From Arcuatula senhousia (taxonomy: Eukaryota; Mollusca; Bivalvia; Mytilida; Mytilidae): a stretch of DNA of 64,000 nucleotides. The stretch is from positions 1 through 64,000 of the forward strand of contig CAXARO010001688.1 of NCBI GenBank assembly GCA_963971305.1, read 5' to 3'. A program made the position numbers and the translations under genes. The notes beneath the pieces are model-generated. The model searched no databases. It was given only the letters and a program-made list of their open reading frames with translations, and was not told the DNA's origin. Of this stretch, positions 1-11,768 are shown piece by piece (within the stretch, counting starts at the first letter, position 1; every line of letters starts with the position of its first letter).

Positions 1-22
1 ATTGAAACAATCACAATTCATT

Positions 23-50
23 ATGTTCCCCAAACGAAGTGTGGGAACAT
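23..50. repeat. Small terminal-type hairpin followed by T-rich leader
   Basis: Arms ATGTTCCC (23-30) and GGGAACAT (43-50) pair, with an irregular upper stem. ATTGTTTTTACTCCG and a TTATTATT stretch follow, up to 83, where the next hairpin begins. The order (hairpin, ATTGT, pyrimidine-rich leader, TTATT) is the same as at the start of the array units further right, so I read it as the end of a related dispersed element. Confidence 0.6.
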
Positions 51-83
51 ATTGTTTTTACTCCGTTTCTTATTATTCTTATT

Positions 84-113
84 AAGTCGCCCAAAACAAA
101 GTTTTGGCGACTT
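84..113. repeat. Small terminal-type hairpin nested after the leader of the previous one
   Basis: Left arm AAGTCGCC-C-AAAAC (84-97) pairs with GTTTTGGCGACTT (101-113), leaving one unpaired C and a three-base loop. It starts directly after a TTATT and is followed by ATTGTTTTTACACCG, (TTA)n and TCTTCCGG. The sequence differs from the hairpins in the two arrays, but stem length, single bulge and following leader match them. Confidence 0.7.
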
Positions 114-1250
114 ATTGTTTTTACACCGTTTCTTATTATTATTTATTATTATTATTTGTCTTCCGGAACTTGAACTTGTCCGGGGGTCTACTTTTAGGGC
201 TTACGTCTGAGGTCATTCAAACTTGGTACAATACTAGACCACCATCTAAAGTTTTGTGGGAAGTTTTCAGAATTTTCAAAATGGCCGCTGATTCAAAATG
301 GCGGCCATCAGAATAAGTGGGCGGAATTTTTTTTTTCATCGGATCGTTTTGAAAATTGGTCATTTGGGTAAAGCAGGTATGCTGAGTTCAAATCTGCGAC
401 CGGATTTAAAATCCGACTTATGGTTTCAAAATGGCGGCCATTTTACTACACCCGCCCCCTTAAAAATGTAAACTTTGTCCGATTTCAACGAAATTTCTAT
501 ACATATTTTATTGTACTGAATGGGAAGAAATAGTATCCTAGGCGATTTGGAGTTTTCGAAATGGCCGCTGTCCGAAAAAACCGACTACGGTTTCAAAATG
601 GCGGCCATTTTACTACACCCGCCCACTTAAAAATGTAAACTTTGTCTGATTTCAACGAAATTTGATTTCTATACATATTTTATTGTACTGAATGGGAAGA
701 AATAGTATCCAAGGCGATTTGGAGTTTTCGAAATGGCCGCTGTCCGAAAAAAGAGGCGGAATTTTTTTTCGAAATGGCCACCTTCCGAAAAAAGGGGCGG
801 AATTTTTTTTTTCATCGAATCGCATTGAAAATGGGTTTTCCGGGTAGAGCGGGTATGCTGAGTTCAGATCTGCAACCAGATTTGAAATCCGACGTGCAAT
901 TTTTTGATGGCGGCCATTTAAAAACACGATTTTAACCGATTCAGTAAGTAAAATTTTTAACATTATCTGATTTTAATGAAAATGGTTTATCTGGGTAAAC
1001 CAGGTATGACGAGTTCTACGGTGCAATTAAAATTTTGATCAGACTTCTGGTTTTCAAATAGCGGCCATTTTTTAATAGACATTAAAGTTAATTTTGGTTG
1101 AATCAAACCAGATATTGCGAGTTCAACGGTGCGAACGGTATTTTTATCGGACTTTTGGTTTTTAAATGGTGGCTATTTTTTCTACACCCTGTCCAGTTGA
1201 AATGAAAACACCGTATTTCATTGACTAATTTAAATTCTTGTTTTTATGTC
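84..1250. repeat. Dispersed repeat element with degenerate internal repeats
   Basis: No coding region is credible here. The body is built of imperfect internal repeats. One block is duplicated at about 422-579 and 589-752 (TACTACACCCGCC, TATTTTATTGTACTGAATGG). A second, containing GGTATGCTGAGTTCA, occurs near 375 and 852, with diverged forms near 1000 and 1110. Many repeats carry ATGGCGGCCAT. Left end is the hairpin at 84-113; the right end is not defined. Short ORFs here are shadows of repeat sequence. Confidence 0.6.
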
Positions 1251-1954
1251 ACCTCAATGACTGAGTCAACTAAGCACAATTTTAAGGTAATGTCCCCCCC
1301 CCGAAGGACTCCCGGGGTATAGAAATAGGACCTAGTCTCTCTGGCTGAGGGGTAAGACCCCCCCGTAACAGAGTATTTTTAAATCAAGACATGTACATTA
1401 CTATTACATATGTCTTTGTATAAAATTCATGGTACATTTGTTTTGAAAAATGTTATATTATATAGATCGTACTGTACTAGATTTATAAATATGTTCATAA
1501 AATGTCTAATATTTTGTCTCTGAAATTTCCGATTGTAATAAAATTCAAAATTGTTTAAAACACCAGGTTTCTTTCCTTGTAATGCACATGGTCGATATCC
1601 TCGGTGCTGGATTTGGCTTCCTTGTTCGAACGTTTTGGTTTTGAGTACTTTTCATTTTCAATAGTTTAGGTATTTGACCTTCCAATGTTTTGATTTAAAT
1701 GCTATTGATGAGAGGTTACTCTTTGAAATATCGATATATAGCATATCCAAATTAACCGTTTATACCCGTTTTGGTATTTGTAATTTTTTATACCAAAAAA
1801 GTACCACTATGGTTTGTGGTCAAGTTTTCTGGCCTCATCAACTTTATGTTTTTTGTTTACAATAGAAATAATAGTCTGCAGTCAGTCTCTGTTATAACTA
1901 ATTTTTTGTTTTGACAGCAGTGTATCCAGTCTTTTTTTCAGATGTCTTTTGTAG
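1251..1954. other. Unannotated AT-rich interval upstream of the Helentron
   Basis: There is a C-run near 1294 and a C/G-rich patch at 1294-1372, then AT-rich sequence. A 63-codon ORF at 1674-1865 has no recognisable domain. The 5' end of the Helentron element probably lies in or near this interval, but I could not find a diagnostic terminus. Confidence 0.4.
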
Positions 1955-2110
1955 GAAGCAAAGGGACACCAATGGGGCATTCCAAAGCCGAAAGTCGAAA
2001 GGGCGAAGGCAATTTGGTCAACACAAAACAAAACAAGCAAGATCAAACAAAAAATACACAAACATCAACTGACAACGCAAACTGAAGTCGTAATGAGAGT
2101 AAGCAGTTCC
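1955..2110 (+). repeat. Dispersed SINE-like repeat copy, forward orientation
   Basis: This ~150-bp stretch (GGGACACCAATGGGGCATTC, then GGTCAACACAAAACAAAACA, ending near CTGACAACGCAAACT) is clearly similar to the reverse complement of 44630-44790. Similar sequence is, from memory, very common in mussel genomes. I see no RNA polymerase III box clear enough to call it a SINE outright. It lies in the presumed 5' region of the Helentron. Confidence 0.6.
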
Positions 2111-2262
2111 TTGTCTGTTGCAACACACCCATCACATTGCCAATGATCAACACAGCATTTCAAAAACACAGCTTGTCAAATTCAGTACATGTATAGAAGA
2201 ACAGACAAACCAACAACTGACTCATTTGCAATTAATTCTATCTTGCCTTATTTTTATATTTT

Positions 2263-2371
2263 CAGACTGTGATATACTAAGTGAATTAAAATGACCAAAA
2301 AGAAGGCCCGAAAAAATACTAGAGCAGCAAGAGAAGCTGATAGATTACGAAAGCAACGGGCTAGGTTGCAG
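2263..2371 (+). other. Probable first coding exon of the Helentron gene, with splice sites
   Basis: A pyrimidine-rich tract ends in an acceptor-like CAG at 2263-2265. A 25-base leader follows with an in-frame TGA at 2282-2284, then ATG at 2291. The 27 codons end in CAG at 2371, directly followed by a strong donor (CAG/GTAAAT, intron from 2372). The exon encodes a very basic stretch (MTKKKARKNTRAAR at its start), plausibly a nuclear localisation or DNA-contact segment. The acceptor at 2265 implies a further 5' non-coding exon upstream, not located. Confidence 0.7.
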
Positions 2372-5300
2372 GTAAATTATTGAATGGATCTTATTTTACA
2401 AATCAAACTTTACAGATGCTTGTTCAGATATTTCCTCCAAAATCTAATGTAGTCATAAAGGACAATGAGATATGAATGGAGTTAAGAACAAATCCATTAT
2501 GAGCAGCACTACTTGCTTGCCATTGTGTAAATGTCTTAAGGTATAAAAACCACATCACTTTATTGCAAAACTATTGATCAATATTTACTCCTAAATTATA
2601 AACAATTGATCAATATTTTACTCCTAAGTTATATTTTATCGCAGACAAGTCGGAATTTATTTTTATACCCACGCTTCAAAGTATATGTACGTTTTTTACC
2701 CTTGTTTATTGTTATTATTGTTAAGATATTATATTAATCACTGTTCAATTCAATTGTTCAATTCTACTTCATTTCAGATTGCAGAAACATTTGTGTATTC
2801 ACCTGCAAGTAGTGTGTGGAAAAAGAGAGAAGCTTCCAGATTGAACTTGCCAGTACAGCTTCTGACTACATCACACACTGAAACTGGACCAATACCTTTG
2901 TTGGAACCTACAGCAGTACATCCCATTCTGGGTGATGGTAACTGTCTCTTTAGAGCACTTTCCTATGCTCTTACTGACAAAGAAGACTATCATATGCAGA
3001 TAAGAGCAGCAATATGTAATTACATGAGAATGAACCCTGATGAAATCAGACATATATTACCAAATGAATCCAATGGAGATGTGGAACACTATCTACAAAG
3101 AAGTAGAATGGAACAAAACTTTGTCTGGGGATCTGAAGTAGAAATTCTTACAGCTTCTCTTCTATTAGGAACAAACATTTTTGTGTATTCAAAGTCTGGA
3201 GTACACTGGAAGTGGCTCAAACATTCTCCATCAAATGCAGTAGCAGGAAATAGTATTTATTTGTACCACAAGGATGGTAATCATTTTGAAATTGTGCTGG
3301 GTATTAAAAATGGACAGATTCCGTCAACAATATCTGCAAGTCAGTACTATTCACCAATGAAATATCAGTGTGACAAGTCTACAGAGAAAAAACAAGACTC
3401 CAAAAAGAAATTTGACAGAAGAAAATATGATACTGATGCAAGCTTCAGGCAAAACAAAACCAATGCATCAAGGAAGTCATACCACTCAAATAAGACTTAT
3501 AGGAAAGACAAGTTAAAGTCATCAGCAACTAAATATGCAAATGATGAAGTATACAAAAAAAAGATGAAGCAGGCAACAAAGAATAGATACCATACAAACA
3601 ATAGCTACAAGATGAAATTAAAGCAAGCTTCAATTTTTAAATACTGTACAAACTCATTATTCAGAAGACGTCTTTGTTTGCTATCAAGGCAAAAGTATTC
3701 ATCCAACCCTATCTTTCAACAGAGAGTGAAAGAATATTCTAAAGGTAGATATACCAATGATGCAATGTTTAGAGAAAAGGCTAAAGGCTTTTCCAAAGAA
3801 AAATATTCCAAAGATGCAATGTTTAGAGAAAAGGTCAAAAAGAGCAGCAAACAGAAGTATCAAAGGTTTGCATCATTCAGAACAAAGGTCAAGATGTCAT
3901 CAATCAAAAAGTATGCAAAAAGTCCTTTGTTTAGGCATGCTTTAAAATCATACCTTAAAGAAAGATACCATGAAAATGCAGACGTTAAAGAAAAGAAGAA
4001 AGAGAGAGTCAAACTTTCCAGGAAGAATATTTCGACATGTATTAAGAATTTCAAAAAAAGCATCAGAGAAACTCCCAAAAATGTGTGTAGGATATGTATC
4101 CGCTTATTGTACAGAAAACAGGTGAAGATATTTAAAGAAAAGCGATACTATGATAAAGGTACTACAAAGATGAACGAGGCAGCAGAGAAATGCAGTATAT
4201 CTACATTTTCTCATGAGTGTGATGACAAATGCACACAAAACTGTTGGATGGTTCTTCTGAAGAACAATGTCAACTGGATCTGCCACACATGTGATACACA
4301 TTTAAAGAAAGGAAATGTGCCCCCACAAGCAATGGCAAACAACATGGATTTACCAGTCATTCCCTCAGAACTGTCAAAGTTGAATGTTCTGGAAAGACAA
4401 CTTGTTTCGTTAAGGATACCTTTTATGAAGTTGTTGTCACTTCCACGTGGCGGACAAAAAGGAGTCAAAGGTCCTGTTGTGAATGTACCATCAGATATAA
4501 CAACAGTTACAACAGCTCTGCCTAGAAACATCAACCAGGCACAACTTGTTAAGGTCAAGCTTAAACGCAAGATATCTTACAAGGGACACTACACCTTCCA
4601 ATGGATCAACCCTGTTAATGTAGCTGATGCAATAAGATATTTGAAGGCACATAACATTTGGTACCACAATGTCCAAATTAATAACAATTGGGTAGAAAAC
4701 AACATTGATGAGGATCTAATAGATAATGGAAACCAATCTGATGAAGACAATGAAACTATTGAAGAAGAGATAGATCTGAGTAATAGTTCAGACGAAGAAA
4801 ATCAATCTGATGCAGACCAAGACCAGAATAGTAATGGTAATGATAGCTGTCAAGAAGATGATCCCATAGAAGGTTTATTACCAGTTGAGTCCTGTTTAGA
4901 ACCCATAGATATTGGTCAAGATGTTCTCGACTCTAACAGTACTCTGTGCATTGCACCAGCTGAAAAACAAACGCCACAGAATATCTTTACTGAAGATGGT
5001 AGTGATGCTATGGCGTTCCCAACTTTATTGCCGGATGGCCATTTTGGGCTGTTTGAAAATAGGTCAGTCAAGCTTTCTTCATCAAAGTACTTTAATGCCA
5101 GATTGTTTTCAGCGGACAGTCGTTTTTCTGGCAACAAAGAGTATATCTTTTTTGCACAATATGTGACAGAAATAACAAGAATATCATCCAACATTTCCCT
5201 AGCATTGAGAAAAGGAAAGTCTAGTACACAAGATGGACGACCAGTTACAGCAACAATGTTGATGGATGCTGAGCATGTGCAAAATATACTCAAATCAGAT

Positions 5301-8300
5301 GTTGGATTTCGCTTCCTTCAGCCAGTGAGAGGTACCCCTCCGTATTGGCAAAGAACTATGAAAGACCTTTATGCCATGATTCGGCAAATTGGCATTCCTA
5401 CATGGTTCGTCACTTTTTCTGCAGGAGAGATGAGATGGAAAGAGGTCACAGAAACACTTATGTTTCTAAATAATGATGGAAGACAGCTAGATGAACTTGA
5501 GTGGGCAGAAAAATGTTCATTGATAGCAGATAATCCTTTGATATGTGCCAGAATGTTTGACCATCGTGTGAGGTCCCTTTTTACCGATTTAATAATGGCA
5601 CCATCCTGTCCATTAGGCGAGGTTGTAGATTATTTCTATCGAACTGAATTCCAACAGCGAGGATCCCCCCACATTCATTCACTCCTTTGGATTAAAAATG
5701 CACCAAAGCTTGATGAAAACAGTGACCAGGAAGTTTGTGATTTTGTTGACAAATACATTACATGTAGGATGCCAGTTGAACAAGATGACCCAGAGCTTTT
5801 TGATGTTATCTCAAATGTGCAGCTTCACAGTAAATCCCATTCAAAATCTTGCAGAAAGTATTCAACAACATGTAGGTTTCATTTTCCACGACCACCTATA
5901 AGAAAAACATTTGTTGCAAGGCCTGATGCTGAAGATGATGAAAATCCTGTCGATCCAAAAAATGTTGCAGAGTTTGATGAAATGTGCAAGAAAGCTGCAA
6001 AAACTTCCAAAGAAATTTTAAAGGATATTTGGACATTACTCTCATCTGCAGAAGAAACCAGTCTCACTTTTTCTGAAATTCTACAGCTTGTTAATGTGTC
6101 ATATAGTGACTACAAGAAGTGCCTTTGTAAAACTGCATCAAGAAACATGATACACATAAAAAGAAGGATGGAAGATATGTGGGTCAACAATTACAACGTT
6201 CATCTGTCAAAAGCCTGGAATGCCAACTTGGATATCCAGTATGTCACTGATGCTTATGCTTGTGTAGCATATATATTATCATATATAAGCAAGGCAGAGA
6301 CAGAGATGGGTGATTTGTTGCAAAATGCACAGAAAGAAGCATCTGATGGCAATATTGATGCAGCGGTAGCTCTGAAAAAGATTGGAAGTGTGTACATTCA
6401 GAACAGGGAAGTGTCAGCACAAGAAGCTGTCTACAGAGTATCTGGATTACACCTGAAGCAGTGTACTAAGGATGTAGTTTTTGTACCTGCAGGCAGTAAT
6501 ATTTTTCGAATGAGTTTGCCAATCAGTGTCATCAAGTCCAGGTCACGAGATGAAGATGATGAAAACATTTGGATGACGTCAATTCATGAGAAATATTATG
6601 CTCGTCCTAATCAACCTGAGTTCTACAACATGTGTTTGGCAGAATTTGTGTCAAAGTTTGCTATCTTGCCAAAAACAAAAAAGCCCAATGCTGCTTCTAA
6701 GTTACCTGTGTATGAATTACAGAGAGATCTTGGCTTTATTCGTCAAAGAAAGGAAGGAAAAGAAGCAGTTGTCAGATATCCTCGGTTTAAACCTGATAAA
6801 AATCCTGAGGATTACTATTTGTCCTTGGCACAACTATTCCTACCTCATTCTGCTGCAATCAGAGTTCCACCTGAATTTGTCAGCATAGAGGATTTTGTCA
6901 AAAGTGGTGCTATTGATGGTGAAAGAGTGGCAGATGTCATTGAAGGAAATAGAAGATGCTTTGAGAAAAATTCAGATGAGTTAGAACAGGCAAGACAAGA
7001 TATAGAAGAAGGGAAGATACATGAAGACGCCTGGGGAGCTATTGCACCCGAGGCTGAGGTTGAGAGATTGGAAACAATTATGGAAAAAGAAGCTGATGAC
7101 AATGATGAACATGAAGATATACCAGAGCTGAGGTTTGATGAAAAGTCAAGAGGTCAAGCAGCAGGTTTCAATTATGAACCACCAGCAATTTCTCATAAAG
7201 ACCTTCAAGACTCTCTGCGTTCCTTCAATAAGGTTCAACAAGATGTCTTTTATAACATCAAAGGTTGGAGTTTAAAAGTGTCTCGGAATGAAAACCCAGA
7301 TCCATTCTTTCTCTTCCTTACTGGTGGTGCTGGCACAGGAAAGTCCCATCTGATACGCTGTATATACCATGAGGTTACCAGAATCCTATCCAAAGGTTTA
7401 AATTCAGTAGATTCAGCTGTTGTGTTGCTTGTAGCTCCAACTGGAACAGCAGCGTTCAATATACAAGGAATGACCATTCATTCTGCCCTTGCAATAAGCA
7501 AAGACGTTTCTCTGCCATACAGACCTTTGGGTGAGAACTTGTTAAATACACTTAGAAGCAAGTTTGACAGCTTAAAGCTCTTGATTATTGATGAGGTATC
7601 CATGGTTGACCAAAAAATCCTAACGTATATTCATGGAAGACTGTCACAAATAAAACATTCTAAGCAGCCATTTGGAAATGTTTCAATTCTCGCAGTAGGG
7701 GATTTTTATCAACTTCCACCTGTAAAAGGACTTCCACTTTACAAGAAAAGGGCAGATGATTTTGTAGATTTATGGAATGAGCATTTTTCAGTTGTCACCT
7801 TAAATGAAATAATGCGACAAAAAGATGATTGTGCATTTGCTAATATGCTAAACAGGCTGAGAGTACAAGTTCGAGGACAACCTTTTCAAGAGGATGACGA
7901 GGAACAATTGATGCAGGTCTCAACAAATGAGGTTCCTTCAAATGTCAAAACCTGTTTGCATATATTTTCAACAAATAAAGAGGTCAACAATCACAACTCA
8001 GTCATGATTGAAAGTGTTTGTGATACTGTTTATACCGCTGAAGCAGTTGATTTTCACACTGACATTGTGACAGGTCGAACAGCACAAAAAGAGCATCCTT
8101 ATGCTTCTTGTGCAGCAGAAGATCTCCAGACTGAAGTTAAGCTTGGAGTTGGAGCCAGAGTCATGCTTACAAGAAATATAGACACAGAAGATGGATTGGT
8201 GAATGGTGCATTTGGAACAGTGGTTGGTTTAAATCTGGATGGTTCTAAAATAACATCTGTATATGTCAGATTTGACAACAACAGGATTGGGAAGAAAGCT

Positions 8301-9332
8301 ATGAAGGCTCAAAATGCTTCCAATTCATCTTTAAAGCATGCAGTACTGATGAAGCCTGTCATTGATTCACTTTGTGGAAAAAGGGCCAGAAGAAAGCAGC
8401 TTCCTCTCAAATTAGCTTGGGCAGCAACTATCCACAAAGTACAAGGCATGACTGTTGATACGATTGTGGTCTCTTTAAAAAAGATATTCCAACCTGGGAT
8501 GGCATATGTTGCATTAAGCCGAGCAACATCTTTGGCTGGACTGCATATTGTAGATTTTGATCCAAACTCAATTTATTGTTCTGATCAAATTACAGAAGCC
8601 TTGAAGACAATGCCACTGTTTCTACAACAAGATAACCAGACAGGCACATCTTTGGATGTTTTTAAGATATTGTTACACAACACTGAAGGCTTGCTTCCAC
8701 ACTTACAAGATGTCAAGACCGTACGTGAGATTAACTATGCAAATGTTGTATGTTTGACAGAGACATGGTTATCACAACAACATGCTATTCCACCAGCTGT
8801 CTTTCCTGATTTTACAATTTATAGTACCACACGATCCCAGGCTTATGACATAGAAAATCCATCTTTTTCAAGAATAGGAAATTCCGAAAGAGGCGGTGTT
8901 GCTATACTTGTAAAAAAAGAGCATCTTCAAAGAAAATATATGTTTCAAACACAAAACTTAGAAGTTGTGGCAAGTTTAGTTCTCAATGCTCTAATTGTAG
9001 TTATATATAGACCACCAATCTATACCATTCCATTATTCATAGGAAACTTAACATCACTCCTACAAGAGATACAACATACAAACTTGCCCTGCATTGTTGT
9101 TGGAGATTTCAATATTGACGTACAAAAAGAAAGAGAAAACAGACTAGTTCAAACCTTTAATGTTTTTGGATTCAGACAAATTGTGAACTTTCCCACAACA
9201 GAAGGGGGCACTTGTATAGATTTAGCATTTGTTAGAGGATTTGACAATAGCTGCTCTACTTCCTTAGTGCCAACATACTACAGCTATCATGATGCTGTGC
9301 AGATCTGTGTCGGGCAAGAGTTAAATGGATAG
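2291..9332 (+). CDS. Helentron (Helitron2-type) transposase: OTU, Rep HUH/Y2, PIF1 helicase, EEP endonuclease
   Basis: Joined model 2291-2371 + 2778-9332, 2211 residues; both junctions are phase 0 and exon 2 has no internal stop. Numbering follows this model. OTU-like cysteine protease ~70-205: D80-G-N-C83 and H196 form the expected triad. Residues 244-443 hold 11 tandem copies of an 18-residue basic repeat. About 460-662 is Cys-rich and resembles DUF6570, followed by an acidic linker (~668-726). Helitron-like N/Rep starts ~766: the HUH pair is H992-I-H994, and the paired tyrosines are Y1192 and Y1196 (AYILSYISK). PIF1/RecD-like helicase ~1510-1950: Walker A GGAGTGKS with K1549, Walker B IIDE (D1632, E1633), later HKVQGMT and VALSRA. 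EEP nuclease ~1986-2205: LTETWL and GDFN (D2137, N2139). Rep plus helicase plus a C-terminal EEP is the known Helentron layout. Such proteins nick, unwind and move the element by a rolling-circle-like route in the nucleus. The intact frame suggests a young copy. Confidence 0.93.
2372..2777 (+). other. Intron of the Helentron gene
   Basis: A 406-bp GT-AG interval. The donor is CAG/GTAAAT at 2371/2372; the acceptor is a T/C-rich tract ending TTCATTTCAG at 2777. Reading through it from the ATG at 2685 gives a hydrophobic 31-residue stretch that is intron translation, not a signal peptide. Splicing restores the same frame and gives a basic N-terminus instead. Confidence 0.75.
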
Positions 9333-9339
9333 TGTGTGA

Positions 9340-10640
9340 AAGAACAATTAGATCTGTGTGAGATATTTCTTGCCAGTGATAAAGCGTCAACCATATTATG
9401 TCATCCAAACATCTAAAGGTCAAATGCCATTGATTCTAAAAGAACTATATCTGTGTGAGATTTTTCTTGCCAGTATAGGATCATCATCAAAGCAAACAAA
9501 CTCATATCACCAAGGAGTTGTTAGTGATGGATCATCATGAAAAGCAAATGAACATTGGTGTAATCAAGAAGACAGTTTGTACTGTGTTAAAGAACAATTA
9601 GATCTGTGTGAGATATTTCTTGCCAGTGATAAAGCATCAACCATATTATGTCAAGAAGTCAGTTCGTAGTGTGTTAAAGAACAATTAGATCTGTGTGAGA
9701 TATTTCTTGCCAGTGATAAAGCATCAACCATATAATGTCATCCAAACATCTAAAGATCAAATGCCAATGATTCTAAAAGAACTATATCTGTGTGAGATTT
9801 TTCTTGCCAGTATAGGATCATCATCAAAGCAAACAAACTCATATCACCAAGGAGTCATTAGTGATCATCATGAAAAGCAAACTAACATTAGTGTCATCAA
9901 GAAGTCAGTTCGTGGTGTGTTAAAGAATAATTAGATCTGTGTGAGATATTTCTTGCCAGTGGTAAAGCATCAACCATATTATGTCAAGAAGTCAGTTCGT
10001 AGTGTGTTAAAGAACACTTAGATCTGTGTGAGATATTTCTTGCCAGTGATAAAGCATCAACCATATTATGTCATCCAAACATCTAAAGGTCAAATGCCAA
10101 TGATTCTAAAAGAACTATATCTGTGTGAGATTTTTCTTGCCAGTATAGTATAGGATCATATTCAAAGCAAACAAACTCATATCACCAAGGAGTCGAGTCG
10201 TTAGTGATGGATCATCATGAAAAGCAAACGAACATTGGTGTCATCAAGAAGTCAGTTCGTAGCGTGTTAAAGAACAATTAGATCTGTGTGAGATATTTCT
10301 TGCCAGTGATAAAGCATCAATCATATAATGTCATCCAAACATCTAAAGGTCAAATACCATTGATTCTAAAAGAACTATATCTGTGTGAGATTTTTCTTGC
10401 CAATATAGGATCATTATCAAAGCAAACAAACCCAATGATAAAGCATTTAAAAAGCAAACGAACTTTGGTCATCAAGAAGTCAATTGCTATTAATTCTTAG
10501 TGTAGTACAAAGCTGTGTGAGATTTGTTGCCAATGATGAAACATCCATATGTCATCCAAACATCTGAAAGTCAAATGCCTTTTGTACATGGTGTGCCAAA
10601 ACAGCTATATCTGTGTGAGATTTTTCTTGTCAGTTAAACT
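9340..10640 (+). repeat. Complex tandem repeat directly 3' of the Helentron ORF
   Basis: Units begin AGATCTGTGTGAGATATTTC at 9350, 9600, 9687, 9933, 10020 and 10280, with a decayed one near 10511. Spacings are 250, 87, 246, 87, 260 and ~231. The 87-bp units equal full units lacking ~160 internal bases: TTATGTCA joins AAGAAGTCAGTT. Each full unit has a second CTGTGTGAGATTTTTCTTGC ~92 bp after the first. A related GATCTGTGT sits at 9302 inside the ORF end. The small ORFs here (MRYFLPVIK...) are by-products of the repeat. Internal satellites next to the coding region are known in Helentron-related elements. Confidence 0.85.
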
Positions 10641-11641
10641 ACTCTGTCAACATATGTTAACATGAGTCTTTGCTATGGTGAGCTCATGCACGAAGAGTTG
10701 ACTCTGATCTTATTGTTGAATGAGTTTTATTAAGTATTTTCATAGAAAAAACTGAAAATTCAAAAAAAAAGTTTGTACAGCTTTAATATCATGTACATAG
10801 TTATAAGTTAGAAGGATATTGTACATATAATTTTTCACTGTTGTTATTAAGTGTGAATACTTTGTGCCAATAATAATTTTACTTTTTAAAGATAAAAGAA
10901 CAAGATAAAAATTTCATATCGTTAAGATTGATTTACATCAGTCCACAGTCGAATTTTCCTGACACTTGCAAATCATTTATTTTTATTTATTAGTCTAATT
11001 CTATTTGAAGTGTATGAATGTAATTGCAAGCACTCATAGATTATTTTAAAGTTCAAAATGCTTTTACATCTCAGAGGCATTTCAAATTTTTACAGGTCTA
11101 GTTCAAACAGTGAATGGAGATTGGTCCGCTCGCTGATCTTATTACATGTTCATGAGATTTATTTTTTTCGGTAAAGCTGCGTAGTATAGATATATATTGC
11201 TAAATTACCTAAAGTTGCCTTTAATCATTTCCATTCTGAAATTTTTTTAAGAAAGAATATCCATTGGACCTTTGATTGCTTGCAAACTTATACAATTTTT
11301 ATCTTATAGTCAGCGTGGGTTTTCTGCGCTAAACTACAGTTACTTACTCATCTGTATGTATTACATATTCATAGTTAACATTTTAGAAAACTTGAAAACA
11401 CAAAAAAAAGTTTTTACAACCTTAACAATATCATGTATATAGTTTTATTTTTCAACTGTAAATTCGGTTAGGGTAACATTGTACAAATAATTTTTCGCTG
11501 ATTTTGTATACACATTTTGAAGTAGCATTTTTGTAACCTTTCTATAATATTATATGAGATTTTTGCCTTTTAAACATACTTTTCATATCAATAAAGCTAC
11601 TATGTCAACATATGGTCCGGACCTGTTAAAAGTGAGGTTAA
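10641..11641. other. AT-rich non-coding interval with a diverged internal duplication
   Basis: No gene is seen. About 10730-10850 resembles about 11365-11505 (shared AAAAAAAGTTTTTACA-like core, ATATCATGTA(C/T)ATAGTT, TAATTTTTC(A/G)CTG). CTACT(C/A)TGTCAACATATG occurs near 10637 and 11598. An AATAAA at 11590-11595 could be a polyadenylation signal but is far from the ORF. The 3' end of the Helentron may lie here; I could not identify it. Confidence 0.45.
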
Positions 11642-11768
11642 GGATGGCTGTAGGAGAGGAGGAGGCCATTATTTTTTTAAAAAAGGCATAAACTTATAAT
11701 ATTCCCTTGTACAACTTAAAAAAGAGTTATATTATTCACATGTCAAATCTATTCTTAGTTGCAAATTT
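11642..11768. repeat. Partial first copy of the 0.6-kb duplicated unit
   Basis: GGATGGCTGTAGGAGAGGAG at 11642 is the same G-rich block found at 12169 and 12768 inside the two full copies that follow. A third, partial and diverged copy of the unit therefore precedes them. Confidence 0.55.

Noticed and set aside
2685..2777. Hydrophobic N-terminus of the open frame as a signal peptide or membrane anchor
   Set aside because: It lies inside a GT-AG intron that joins an upstream basic exon in frame. A nuclear transposase would not need a signal peptide.
9358..10500. 60-79-residue ORFs after the Helentron stop
   Set aside because: They repeat with the satellite (MRYFLPVIK...), have no domain and end at unit-specific changes.
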